Positions 56,392 to 63,832 of a stretch of 64,000 nucleotides of DNA are shown piece after piece. Positions within the stretch are counted from its first letter, which is position 1. The number at the start of each line of letters is the position of its first letter. This stretch comes from Fodinibius sp034521915 (GTDB lineage Bacteria; Bacteroidota; Rhodothermia; Balneolales; Balneolaceae). Location: NCBI RefSeq assembly GCF_034521915.1, contig NZ_JAXHLU010000018.1:1-64000 (forward strand). The letters are read 5' to 3'. Made by a program: the position numbers and the translations under genes. The notes beneath the pieces are model-generated. The model ran no database searches, was not told the DNA's origin, and worked only from the letters and a program-made list of their open reading frames with translations.

Positions 56392-57243
56392 CTATTCTCT
56401 TAAATAATTTAGTGGGCTTTCAACTTCATAAAACCCGGATTCTCTGGCGAATTGATTTAACAAATAGTTATGGCCAGCCCCATAAACTACAAGAATTCGA
56501 TCATCCGGTGATTCTGTAAAGCGAATAATATTTGTCAAAATCTTTAAATTTCGACCGTACCACCAAGACAAATAATTGGCCCCTACATATTCATGTCCTT
56601 TGCCAATACGGAGAAGTTTAAAATAACCTTGATGGCTTTTTTCGTTAGCAACAGGTTGATTTTCAGCAATCAGATTCTCAATGATAGTTCGAGATGCTAT
56701 TTTTGCAGAGTCTTTTTTTGCAATATCCTCATTGTCCTTATATAAATCATTTAGATACTCATTTAATTGGGGATGTTGCTTGGAGTAGGTTTGATAGTTG
56801 TATAAAGAATCTTCTGGAAAAACACCCCAATCAATGCAATAGACTTTTTCATGTCCTGATTCCTTTGCCAGCCGATAACCTATTTGATGAACTTCACTTC
56901 TTGTGAGTTCAAAGTTTCCTGACAGGTAATCATTATATTGGTTTACAACCTTAGATTGATTTTTATAATCACACTCCAATGCAAGCTTCGTAGGGTTAAA
57001 TTTTTTAAGCTTATCTATTAGCTCAAGCATTTGCTTTTGCCTTTCAGGCGAAGTTACATCATCGACATCAGTATTAATGACGTTACTTGTTGTTGTAGCC
57101 ATGTGGTAAGTTCCCACAATAACCAAAGTTGGTTTATTCCGGGCTTTTTGTTCAACATTACCGAATTGAGCTTTTACAGTTATTGGTGTGCCAATAAAAA
57201 TTAATAATCCACAGAACAAGAGCATTAAAGTGTATTTGTTCAT
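56392..57243 (-). CDS. DUF5694-type secreted protein (TraB/ChaN-like)
   Basis: A 283-residue exported protein with a signal peptide (ending VKAQ, residue 25). VIVGTYHMATT near residue 43, LALECDY near 87 and VVYGAGHNYLL near 258 match the DUF5694 family, which is related in layout to TraB/ChaN-type metal-binding proteins with conserved GTxH, xxE and GxxH motifs. Function unknown. First gene of the putative cassette array; no attC-like site is seen upstream. Confidence 0.78.
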   Translation of the reverse strand: MNKYTLMLLFCGLLIFIGTPITVKAQFGNVEQKARNKPTLVIVGTYHMATTTSNVINTDVDDVTSPERQKQMLELIDKLKKFNPTKLALECDYKNQSKVVNQYNDYLSGNFELTRSEVHQIGYRLAKESGHEKVYCIDWGVFPEDSLYNYQTYSKQHPQLNEYLNDLYKDNEDIAKKDSAKIASRTIIENLIAENQPVANEKSHQGYFKLLRIGKGHEYVGANYLSWWYGRNLKILTNIIRFTESPDDRILVVYGAGHNYLLNQFARESGFYEVESPLNYLRE

Positions 57244-57493
57244 AATCAGTACTAAGTTTATAGATATTGTTCTATTTTAATACTGAAAAAAGTCCTGAAG
57301 GTTACATATGAATAGAAATAGCAGTCTACCCACATGTTTATGGATAATACATTAAAGGTCTAATAGGAGCTGAAATATTAGAAATTCTCTATATTATCCA
57401 TTCTTAAGAGGTCCGTTTGAATACAGATAATGTAAACACCAAACAGTTGTATCTGTACTGATCAAATAAACTATACACTCCAAGCATACCAGA

Positions 57494-58174
57494 TTATTCG
57501 CCGTTAACCTTCTCCAGCAACTCCTCAGAATTATTCCGCACGTTGTTAACGGCTTTATCTACCTGATAATAGTCAATGGCATCATCCGGGAATGGATTAA
57601 GGAGGTCTTTCAGAGCCTTGGTGTTGTGATTCTCGGGATCCAGCCATTCGTCCCATTCTTCTTTTAGCAACATGGCCGGCATGCGGTCATGCAAGTTACT
57701 CATCTTCTCGTTGGCATCAGTCGTAATAATGCTGTAGGTCGGTATTTTTTCGCCTTCGGGCGACTCCCACACGTTATAGATCCCCGCAAAGGCAAACATT
57801 GGTTCGTGCGTTGGATGAATATAGTAGGGCGTTTTATTGCCCTTCTTCCCTTTCCACTCGTAGAATCCGCTGGCCGGTACCAGGCATCGGTATCGCTCGA
57901 AAGATCGCTTGAAGGATTTCTTGGTGTTCACGGATTCGGCCCGGGCATTAATCATGCTGTAGCCAACCTTTTTCTCTTTCGCCCAGAATGGAAGCAGTCC
58001 CCAACGGAATTGCCGTATCGTGCGCTGACCCTCGCGGTTTTGTCCCACTACCGGCATGTTGTGAGTCGGTGCTACGTTGTAGTTGGGCCCGTATTCCTCA
58101 ACCTCTTCCATGACCGCATCAAACCATGATTCTAGATCTCCCTCATTTTTGGTAAGTGTATAGCGTCCACACAT
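57494..58174 (-). CDS. yedK: SOS-response-associated peptidase (SRAP/HMCES/YedK)
   Basis: A 226-residue SRAP protein. After Met removal Cys2 in MCGRYTL forms a covalent thiazolidine with abasic sites in single-stranded DNA, shielding them. NYNVAPTH supplies the Asn, and the Glu of GFYEWK and the His of NLHDRMPAML complete the pocket. It belongs to a DNA-damage group with the Y-family polymerase nearby and divergent from a small gene at 58254. Confidence 0.95.
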   Translation of the reverse strand: MCGRYTLTKNEGDLESWFDAVMEEVEEYGPNYNVAPTHNMPVVGQNREGQRTIRQFRWGLLPFWAKEKKVGYSMINARAESVNTKKSFKRSFERYRCLVPASGFYEWKGKKGNKTPYYIHPTHEPMFAFAGIYNVWESPEGEKIPTYSIITTDANEKMSNLHDRMPAMLLKEEWDEWLDPENHNTKALKDLLNPFPDDAIDYYQVDKAVNNVRNNSEELLEKVNGE

Positions 58175-58253
58175 AAAATGGTATTCGTTTTAGTTGTAGG
58201 CTTATACTATTTTTAATATCACCAATTCGAACTCATTACTCAATACATTCCCT

Positions 58254-58514
58254 ATGGCTACCTGCGATTTCGAGATCACGTATTCGAAACCTACGGACGA
58301 AGCGAAACAAATTATCACCGAAGAGATCACAAGCAACGACGGCGACATCCAAATTACCGGCAACAGCGGAGCCTTTACCATCTCAGTGCCGGGTGGCGAG
58401 GTTACCGGTGAGGTCGCATTTCATGGGGATACCCTATCGGTAAGTATCACGGAAAAACCCGGCTTCATCCCCTGCAATATCATCAAATCAGTGATAGAGG
58501 ATTATTTGGAATGA
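58254..58514 (+). CDS. Small hypothetical protein
   Basis: An 86-residue soluble protein I do not recognise. It has DGDIQITGNSGAFTISVPGG-type beta strands and a Cys near each end (CDFEITY, PCNII). It diverges from the SRAP gene with a 79-base spacer and converges on the polymerase gene. It may belong to the DNA-damage group by location only. Confidence 0.6.
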   Translation: MATCDFEITYSKPTDEAKQIITEEITSNDGDIQITGNSGAFTISVPGGEVTGEVAFHGDTLSVSITEKPGFIPCNIIKSVIEDYLE

Positions 58515-58541
58515 GGCCCACTCATCGAGCCGAAAGCAGCC

Positions 58542-59882
58542 TTATGAACGCTCCAGAAAATGCGTCTTCCCAGGCACGCTGTCCATAACAGAAGCTCTGG
58601 TGATAGTGCCGTTGCCGTGTTGGTTGTTGATGGCGTCCTGAGCCAGATAGAAGTTTCGTTGCTGACGATCCTCGCTAAAAAACAGTTCCTGCTGACCGGA
58701 GGTATCCACCTTGGTCGTACCTATTCCGATCCCTCGGAGCGCATAACCGGCATCAAGTAACCCTTTAATTCGCGGTTTGGCCTTTCGCATGCACTCGTGG
58801 TGTATATACCCGTCCAGATTAGTATAGCCGTCGGTCGTAAATCGAAAGTTAATTCCACGATGCTCACGGTGTTGGATGCGCAGGTAACAGAAAAACGACC
58901 GTGCTCGCAGCCGGTATCCTCGCATACGATAACACAAGCGCATAATTCCTTTCATCAGCTCACCGCTGATGCGGGTGGGATCGGTGGACTGGGTGCTAAA
59001 GGTATGCATGTAGTTCAGTTGCTCTTTGGGTGACAGCTCTCCGGTAAGAACCTTGGCGCGGTCCTTGCCGGCGATCATCTCATACATAATTTTACCAAAG
59101 TACTTACCAAACAGCTCTTGAAATACCGGATATCCGCGTTTGATACCATCACCGATAGTCATCAGACCTTTTGATTTTAGTTTTTCATAACGTTTCCGGC
59201 CTATTCCCCACACCTCATCCAGTGGCATTGGCCACAGCAGCTCCTCGGCTTCCTGCTTGTCCAGGACCAGCGTAAGTCCGTCGGGTTTGTTGATGTCGCT
59301 GGCCAGCTTGCTGTAGGTCTTCGAGAAGGAGATTCCGATCGAGCAGACGAGCCCGATCTCCCGGTAGATCAGATTTTTCAGGTCGTTGCCGAACTGCGTA
59401 ATTTCGTCTCTGGATTTGTCCTTCAAAAAGTTGATATCAAGGAAGTACTCGTCCATTGAATACTTTTCGACCGTCGGAGCAAACTCCTCCAGCACGTCTT
59501 CGATGAGCGCGCTGACGCCTTTATACTTCTCGTAGTCGGCCTGCAGGCCAATGACGTACGGGCAGATCTGCTCGGCCTCGTAGGCGCTCATAGCCGTCTT
59601 TATTCCCAAGGCCCGTGCTTCATATGAGCTGGTGGCGACAATGCCTCGCGGGATCCCCTGCTCCCCTTTGTACCACCCGCCTATATAGATCGGAAGCCCG
59701 TGGAGCTTAAAGCACTGCTGCTCGACCTGCGCATAAAAGCAGTTCATATCCAGGTGCAGGTACAGCCGTTCCTTCATCGAGGAGTGTTGCATGTCGCGAC
59801 TCACGCACCGGTAGTCGGTAATCTTGTGGACGTCCTCGTCGGGATTGTAGGTTCCCGGGTCTATAGTCGCATTCATGGACAT
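58542..59882 (-). CDS. dinB: Y-family DNA polymerase (DinB/UmuC-like)
   Basis: A 446-residue translesion polymerase. Catalytic motifs are LHLDMNCFYAQVE near residue 42 and YSMDEYFLD near 140. SIGISFSKTYSKLASD near 182, and GIGRKRYEKLKSKGL near 228 is the helix-hairpin-helix-like thumb. The sequence is diverged from E. coli Pol IV, with a 35-residue N-terminal extension. Convergent with the small gene at 58254 and divergent from 59963. Confidence 0.88.
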   Translation of the reverse strand: MSMNATIDPGTYNPDEDVHKITDYRCVSRDMQHSSMKERLYLHLDMNCFYAQVEQQCFKLHGLPIYIGGWYKGEQGIPRGIVATSSYEARALGIKTAMSAYEAEQICPYVIGLQADYEKYKGVSALIEDVLEEFAPTVEKYSMDEYFLDINFLKDKSRDEITQFGNDLKNLIYREIGLVCSIGISFSKTYSKLASDINKPDGLTLVLDKQEAEELLWPMPLDEVWGIGRKRYEKLKSKGLMTIGDGIKRGYPVFQELFGKYFGKIMYEMIAGKDRAKVLTGELSPKEQLNYMHTFSTQSTDPTRISGELMKGIMRLCYRMRGYRLRARSFFCYLRIQHREHRGINFRFTTDGYTNLDGYIHHECMRKAKPRIKGLLDAGYALRGIGIGTTKVDTSGQQELFFSEDRQQRNFYLAQDAINNQHGNGTITRASVMDSVPGKTHFLERS

Positions 59883-59891
59883 GAAAAAGAG

Positions 59892-59921
59892 TTGACTTCG
59901 TGGGGCAATTTCTCATAATAT
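59892..59921 (+). promoter_or_regulatory. Possible promoter for the 59963 gene
   Basis: TTGACT (59892-59897) and TAATAT (59916-59921) are spaced by 18 bases, about 40 bases before the start. It looks like a sigma-70-type promoter. A Bacteroidota-type element is not visible, so this is tentative. Confidence 0.3.
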
Positions 59922-59962
59922 ATATAAAAAAATACATGAAATAGAATTATTACTTTTCATAT

Positions 59963-60325
59963 ATGCAAACGGTCCTCAAAGAAAAAGTAAATGTGGATGC
60001 GGTCTTTCGCAGCTATAAAGACGACCGCGCCTCAACGCGCAGCGGGTGGGAACACAAGCGTATTGAGCCTCGCTACGTCAAGCGGAAGAAAGGAGAAGTG
60101 TTAAAGATTCAGGAAGTCCGCCGCTCCTACGCCCAGCGCAAGGGCAAGCGCCTGCAGGTCCATTTTGTGATTCACTGCGAAGGTGACCGGTATTTTCACC
60201 TTGTGTATGACGCCGACAAGATTATCTGGATCCTGCTCTATGAGTTTGACGATCAGATGCTCTTCGATGAAAAAGAGGTTAATGTCGACATCCAATGGGA
60301 CGGACGATCAGCCTCCAAGGAATAG
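59963..60325 (+). CDS. Small hypothetical basic protein
   Basis: A 120-residue Lys/Arg-rich soluble protein (YVKRKKGEVLKIQEVRRSY, then RKGKRLQVHFVIHCEGDRYF). I do not recognise it. Its basic N-terminal half and location divergent from the polymerase suggest nucleic-acid contact, but this is speculation. Confidence 0.6.
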   Translation: MQTVLKEKVNVDAVFRSYKDDRASTRSGWEHKRIEPRYVKRKKGEVLKIQEVRRSYAQRKGKRLQVHFVIHCEGDRYFHLVYDADKIIWILLYEFDDQMLFDEKEVNVDIQWDGRSASKE

Positions 60326-60363
60326 TCTGTTGTTCTCTTTGAAGTAACGACAGTCTTCCAGCA

Positions 60364-60522
60364 TTAGCGTTTGGCAATCACCCATACCGCATGGATAATA
60401 CCAGGAAGAAACCCAAGGATGGTTAGCAGAATATTTAACCAAAATGCTCCCTTGAGTCCCACTTCCAAAAAGACTCCGAGAGGAGGAAGAAGTACCGCAA
60501 AAATAATCTTTAAAAGATCCAT
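60364..60522 (-). CDS. YqaE/Pmp3-family membrane protein
   Basis: A 52-residue protein with two TM helices and the Pmp3 signature LLPPLGVFLEVGLKGAFWLN, then LLTILGFLPGIIHAVWVI. These peptides affect membrane potential and stress tolerance. The reading starts at ATG 60522 and ends at 60364-60366. Confidence 0.9.
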   Translation of the reverse strand: MDLLKIIFAVLLPPLGVFLEVGLKGAFWLNILLTILGFLPGIIHAVWVIAKR

Positions 60523-60881
60523 CTGTTGATCCCGCTTTTGTAATTAGAATATTAAAAATATATACCGTTACGACCGGCGAACCCTTAGCCGCAGCTGACC
60601 GGATTTCTAATAGCGTTTTAAGCGTTTCCACACAAATTATGGGAAATAATATATGAAATAAAAGAATATTGTAAGGATCGGGCCTTGCAATGGTCTTACT
60701 TATAGATAAGCCGTTGATAATATCAAGAGAGAGTTACATTGAGCCTGCCCGGAGGGGCGGGCTTTTTGTATTTCTCCTATTCCCAGAATAGGGAGGTATA
60801 GCAACTCTTCCCTATTTCTGTTATAATCATTTACAAGATTTCATTACGTTGCGCTATGTTTCTTGACTAATCAATTCATCT
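60523..60881. other. Spacer with orphan terminator
   Basis: A 359-base spacer. The plus strand has a strong intrinsic terminator at 60742-60767 with no gene just upstream, so a small RNA from about 60650 is possible. A further imperfect hairpin lies at 60784-60820. Otherwise I see nothing in it. Confidence 0.4.
60742..60767 (+). terminator. Intrinsic terminator, orphan
   Basis: AGCCTGCCC, GGAG, GGGCGGGCT (one wobble pair) followed by TTTTT. The nearest upstream plus-strand gene ended 416 bases earlier. Confidence 0.75.
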
Positions 60882-61369
60882 ATGAAGAAAAGCGAGCTTT
60901 CCGAACAGGATATTTGGACGAAATATATTACTCAGGCAATTGAACAAGCGGGATGGGATGTAGAGCGCCAGCTTAGAGAAGAGTATTCGTTCACCGCAGG
61001 TAAAGTTATCGTTCGAGGGAAAACGGTTAAGAGAGGCCAGCCGAAACGAGCCGACTATGTGCTTAATTACAAGGCCAATATTCCCTTAGCTATTGTCGAG
61101 GCTAAATCGAATAGCAAGCCGCTCGGGACCGGTATCCAGCAAGCCAAGGAGTATGCGGAAATCCTGTATATCCCTTTTGCATACAGTTCTAATGGGGATG
61201 GGTTTATCGAGCATGATTTAAACCTATTATTAAAGAGGTTTAAAAGGCAATTGATAATAAGAATGTGTTATGGTCACAGAGAGTAGGCCAAGTGATTGGG
61301 AAGGCTAGACCAGAAGGACAGCTTGCCGAATTTCTGGGTGATCAAGTTCTAAATACTCTGTGGGATTAA
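60882..61369 (+). pseudogene. hsdR: Decayed type I restriction HsdR N-terminal fragment
   Basis: Residues 1-120 match the HsdR N-terminal nuclease domain: AGWDVERQLREEYSFTAGK, GQPKRADYVLNY and IPLAIVEAKSNSKP (the PD-ExK-type motif). The frame ends after 134 codons. In the neighbouring frame, 61259-61369 still codes (LWSQRVGQVIGKARPEGQL, then FLGDQVLNTLWD) to a stop at 61367. The motor domain is deleted, so no restriction enzyme is made. HsdM/HsdS are absent here. Confidence 0.75.
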
Positions 61370-61384
61370 TTATTATAATAAATG

Positions 61385-61401
61385 TTCGCAAATTGCGAAC
61401 T
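61385..61401. promoter_or_regulatory. Operator palindrome of higBA
   Basis: GTTCGCAA, A, TTGCGAAC is a perfect 8+8 palindrome 27 bases before higB, covering the -33 region of the promoter. It is the expected HigA operator. Confidence 0.7.
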
Positions 61402-61408
61402 ATTTTGT

Positions 61409-61416
61409 ACCTTTGG
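61409..61416 (+). promoter_or_regulatory. Bacteroidota-type promoter -7 element of higBA
   Basis: TACCTTTG is an exact match to the TAnnTTTG element of Bacteroidota housekeeping promoters, 12 bases before the higB ATG, so the transcript would have a very short leader. Confidence 0.55.
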
Positions 61417-61428
61417 ATCGTTGCATAA

Positions 61429-61761
61429 ATGAAAGTTCATTTAATAGCAGAACAAACAGTTAACAAGTATGCTAAAGAGCATGCTACTTCAATTAGTTCT
61501 TTTAATCGCTGGATTAGAAGATTAGAAAATGCTGAATGGGAGAACGCAAATGATATCAGAAAGACTTTTCCCTCTGCAGATCCTTTGGGAAAAGGCAGCG
61601 ATAGAGTCGTATTTGATGTTGGAGGTAACAAGCATAGAATCATTTGTGAATATAACTTTGGTAAAACCAGAGTTCATCTTTACGTAAATTGGATAGGTAC
61701 TCATGCCGAATACACAGAGTTGTGTAATCAAGGCAGGCAATATACAGTTGACGAGTATTAA
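61429..61761 (+). CDS. higB: HigB-family toxin (mRNA interferase)
   Basis: A 110-residue RelE-superfamily HigB toxin, a ribosome-dependent RNase. The pattern WENANDIRKTFPSADPLGKG, VVFDVGGNKHRIICEYNF and VHLYVNWIGTHAEYTEL is characteristic of this family. It is toxin-first, the normal higBA order, with the antitoxin 15 bases on. Confidence 0.9.
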   Translation: MKVHLIAEQTVNKYAKEHATSISSFNRWIRRLENAEWENANDIRKTFPSADPLGKGSDRVVFDVGGNKHRIICEYNFGKTRVHLYVNWIGTHAEYTELCNQGRQYTVDEY

Positions 61762-61776
61762 ATAAGGGATAAAGCT

Positions 61777-62295
61777 ATGGCAGATCTTAAATATACAGTT
61801 ATTAAATCAGATGAGCAGTATGAAGAGTACTGTAAAATCCACAAAGAATTGGTGTTTAGTGATAATAGCGAAGAGTATCAGGACGAGATTGAGCTTCTGG
61901 ATCTTTTGATCAAGGACTGGGACGATAAGAACAAGCTCGGACCTGATCTTGATCCAGTAGAATTTGTTAAAAGCTTGAAAGAAGATCATGGGCTTACCCA
62001 AACGGAACTTGCAGACATTGCTGGTGTGGGAAAGAGTTATATCTCTGAAATCCTGAATTACAAAAAACGGTTGTCCAAGAAGGTAATACGTAATATTGCA
62101 GATCATTTTAAGATCCAACAGGCTGCTCTAAATAAACATTACCGATTAGAGGGGGAAAGGGTTACTGGTTCTGATGAGGCCAATCTTAGTCCCGTTTATG
62201 ATATTCAAACTGGTAATCGATTAAATTATGAGAACAATCAAGCTGAATCCGAATATGTGGTTCCAGCTCAAGGTGAACTGAAGCTTGTTAAGTGA
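61777..62295 (+). CDS. higA: HigA-family XRE antitoxin with C-terminal extension
   Basis: A 172-residue antitoxin. Residues about 55-115 hold the HTH (DHGLTQTELADIAGVGKSYI, then KRLSKKVIRNIADHFKIQ). After the HTH a tail of about 50 residues (NKHYRLEGERVTGSD to ELKLVK) exceeds common short HigAs. In toxin-antitoxin-chaperone systems such a tail is the chaperone-addiction region. The next gene overlaps the stop. Confidence 0.9.
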   Translation: MADLKYTVIKSDEQYEEYCKIHKELVFSDNSEEYQDEIELLDLLIKDWDDKNKLGPDLDPVEFVKSLKEDHGLTQTELADIAGVGKSYISEILNYKKRLSKKVIRNIADHFKIQQAALNKHYRLEGERVTGSDEANLSPVYDIQTGNRLNYENNQAESEYVVPAQGELKLVK

Positions 62296-62759
62296 TTATG
62301 AGTGAAGAAGAGAAACAAGGAATCTCAATTAATTTTGGTCTTGAAGCATTCGAGATTCTGAAATATGAGTATAAAGGATCTGAAAAAGATATTGATCTAA
62401 AAGAACTTGGTTTCCAGGTACAGTTTAAGCATCATGCTGATATTGAAGGCAGTACCTTTTCTATTGAATTTAAGATTACCGCCCAACTTGGGAGGGATAA
62501 GCCTGTAGAGTTAGGACACATCATAACTCGTACAACTTATAGCCTGTCGAATATGGATGATCTGATAAATGAAGATGGTGATTTTATCTTACCCAAAGGT
62601 CTTGCTATAACATTACTCAGTATTGCCCTTTCTACAACCCGAGGTGCGTTGGTAGCGAAATCAGAGGAGAATATTCTCTCGGAGGCTATTTTACCTTTAG
62701 CAGATCCCAAAGAAATGTATGAGACTTCACCGTTAAAGGGTGAGCTGGATGTCAAGTAA
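62292..62759 (+). CDS. SecB-like protein, third gene of the higBA operon
   Basis: A 155-residue soluble protein. It starts at GTG 62292 or ATG 62298, overlapping or following the higA stop. Strand-rich FQVQFKHHADIEGSTFSIEF, then a helix-rich LPKGLAITLLSIALSTTRGA block ending in PLADPKEMY resembles the beta-sheet and first long helix of SecB, including the conserved SxxTRGxL-type stretch. If so this is a TAC (toxin-antitoxin-chaperone) module. Resemblance is by eye and not certain. Confidence 0.5.
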   Translation: MIMSEEEKQGISINFGLEAFEILKYEYKGSEKDIDLKELGFQVQFKHHADIEGSTFSIEFKITAQLGRDKPVELGHIITRTTYSLSNMDDLINEDGDFILPKGLAITLLSIALSTTRGALVAKSEENILSEAILPLADPKEMYETSPLKGELDVK

Positions 62760-63027
62760 AGTTATTGTTCTATTCTTTTTGTGATCTCACTAGTAGAAAA
62801 AAGAGCATAGGTAAAAACATTCTATTGTCCCCAGCAGTTATATCATTATACGCCCGGAATGGTTTGCCCCTCAACCTTGTGATCCGAAGTAAGCGTAAAA
62901 AACTTTATTTAGAGTTGAGTGCGCACAGAAATTGTGGAGATTGACAGGACATATTTTTATAAGTATCTATGCTCTTTTAATTAGAAATGGGCATTTAACT
63001 ATACCTATTCCTGTACTATCTCAAAAA
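62760..63027. other. Gene-free spacer
   Basis: The stretch between the SecB-like gene and the tRNA terminator shows no gene or clear element. Confidence 0.4.
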
Positions 63028-63058
63028 AAGCCGCTAACTCTATGGGAGCTAACGGCTT
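63028..63058 (-). terminator. Terminator of tRNA-Asp
   Basis: On the minus strand AAGCCGTTAGCTC and GAGTTAGCGGCTT pair (13 bases with two G-U pairs) followed by a T-run, ten bases past the tRNA 3' end. Confidence 0.85.
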
Positions 63059-63067
63059 ATAAGAAAG

Positions 63068-63141
63068 CGATCCGGACGAGACTCGAACTCGCGACCTCCT
63101 GCGTGACAGGCAGGCGTTCTAACCAACTGAACTACCGGACC
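63068..63141 (-). tRNA. trnD: tRNA-Asp (GTC)
   Basis: A 74-base tRNA. Acceptor GGTCCGG pairs with CCGGATC plus discriminator G. D-arm with AGTTCAGTTGGTTAGAA, anticodon arm CCTGCCTGTCACGCAGG with anticodon GTC, variable loop AGGTC, and T-arm GCGAGTTCGAGTCTCGT. CCA is not encoded. Its terminator follows at 63028-63058. Confidence 0.95.
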
Positions 63142-63181
63142 GTGTTTAAAATGTCAATATGACCTTATATCAGTAGATAAT

Positions 63182-63238
63182 CGCCTGAACTCGCGACCTT
63201 CCCGAAACATCGGGACGTTCTAACTGAACTACGGGACC
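63182..63238 (-). pseudogene. tRNA-Asp relic with altered anticodon arm
   Basis: GGTCCCGTAGTTCAGTTAGAA, then AGGTCGCGAGTTC match the tRNA-Asp at 63068 except for a three-base D-loop deletion. The anticodon arm is replaced by the hairpin TCCCGA, TGTT, TCGGGA, and the T-arm and 3' acceptor strand are degenerate. It cannot charge or decode. Confidence 0.7.
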
Positions 63239-63361
63239 AAATGAGAGCCCAAATATAACGACCTTTTGGCTCCTATGTCAAGCATAATTTATGCTATTTT
63301 TGATCCTTTGATTCACATATGGAATTTATTACTATAGGAAAAAATTAAGCTAATTAAATTT

Positions 63362-63754
63362 ATGTATCAGCCCACATTTGTTGAGGTTTCCCATGATATC
63401 AGTGTTGAGGTAAGGCCGAGCTATTTAGAAGAGGAATCAAGCCCTGTTGCTGATAAACATGTATTTGTTTACTTCGTTACCATTCGAAATATGGGAGACC
63501 AGCCGGTACAATTGTTGCGAAGACATTGGGAGATTAAAGACTCCGGCGGACAAGATCATGAAGTCGATGGAGCGGGTGTAATTGGGTTACAACCAACGAT
63601 CAAGCCGGGTGCCGAGCATGAATACAACAGCTTTTGTGTGCTAAAATCGTATCGTGGCAGTATGCGTGGGTATTATACTATGGAGCGCAGTGATGGGAAA
63701 ATAATAAAGGTTCGAATACCGGAATTTTTACTTACATCACATCTATTGAACTAA
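63362..63754 (+). CDS. apaG: ApaG family protein
   Basis: A 130-residue DUF525/ApaG beta-sandwich. YFVTIRNMGDQPVQLLRRHW near residue 38, GVIGLQPTIKPGAEHEYNS near 80, and GSMRGYYTM near 105 are the family blocks. ApaG relates to Ap4A metabolism and metal resistance, but its role is not settled. Convergent with the glutathione peroxidase gene. Confidence 0.93.
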   Translation: MYQPTFVEVSHDISVEVRPSYLEEESSPVADKHVFVYFVTIRNMGDQPVQLLRRHWEIKDSGGQDHEVDGAGVIGLQPTIKPGAEHEYNSFCVLKSYRGSMRGYYTMERSDGKIIKVRIPEFLLTSHLLN

Positions 63755-63762
63755 ATAAAAAA

Positions 63763-63793
63763 GGAGGACCGCAAGTATCAGTTACGGCCCTCC
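63763..63793 (-). terminator. Terminator between apaG and glutathione peroxidase
   Basis: GGAGGACCG and CGGCCCTCC pair with one mismatch; on the minus strand a T-run follows. It serves the peroxidase gene and perhaps apaG. Confidence 0.65.
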
Positions 63794-63832
63794 GTCGGGA
63801 TGGTGATGGGATGTATTAGGGATACATCATAT

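Larger units (their letters stand above)
54490..57243 (-). mobile_element. Candidate integron cassette cluster without integrase (CALIN-like)
   Basis: Three minus-strand genes (56392-57243, 55480-56190, 54634-55392) each end shortly before an imperfect palindrome with attC features: outer AAC/GTT core boxes and inner complementary arms. Those after the first and third genes are the clearest. All three run in one direction and are functionally unrelated, as in cassettes. No intI gene or attI is in the window. The call is pattern-based inference. Confidence 0.5.

Noticed and set aside
57244..57493. Fourth attC-like site upstream of the DUF5694 gene
   Set aside because: No paired AAC/GTT core boxes or inner arms were found, so the array edge is undefined.
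62932..63162. 76-codon plus-strand frame over the tRNA-Asp
   Set aside because: It is antisense to a clear tRNA gene and its terminator; the protein-like reading is a chance frame.
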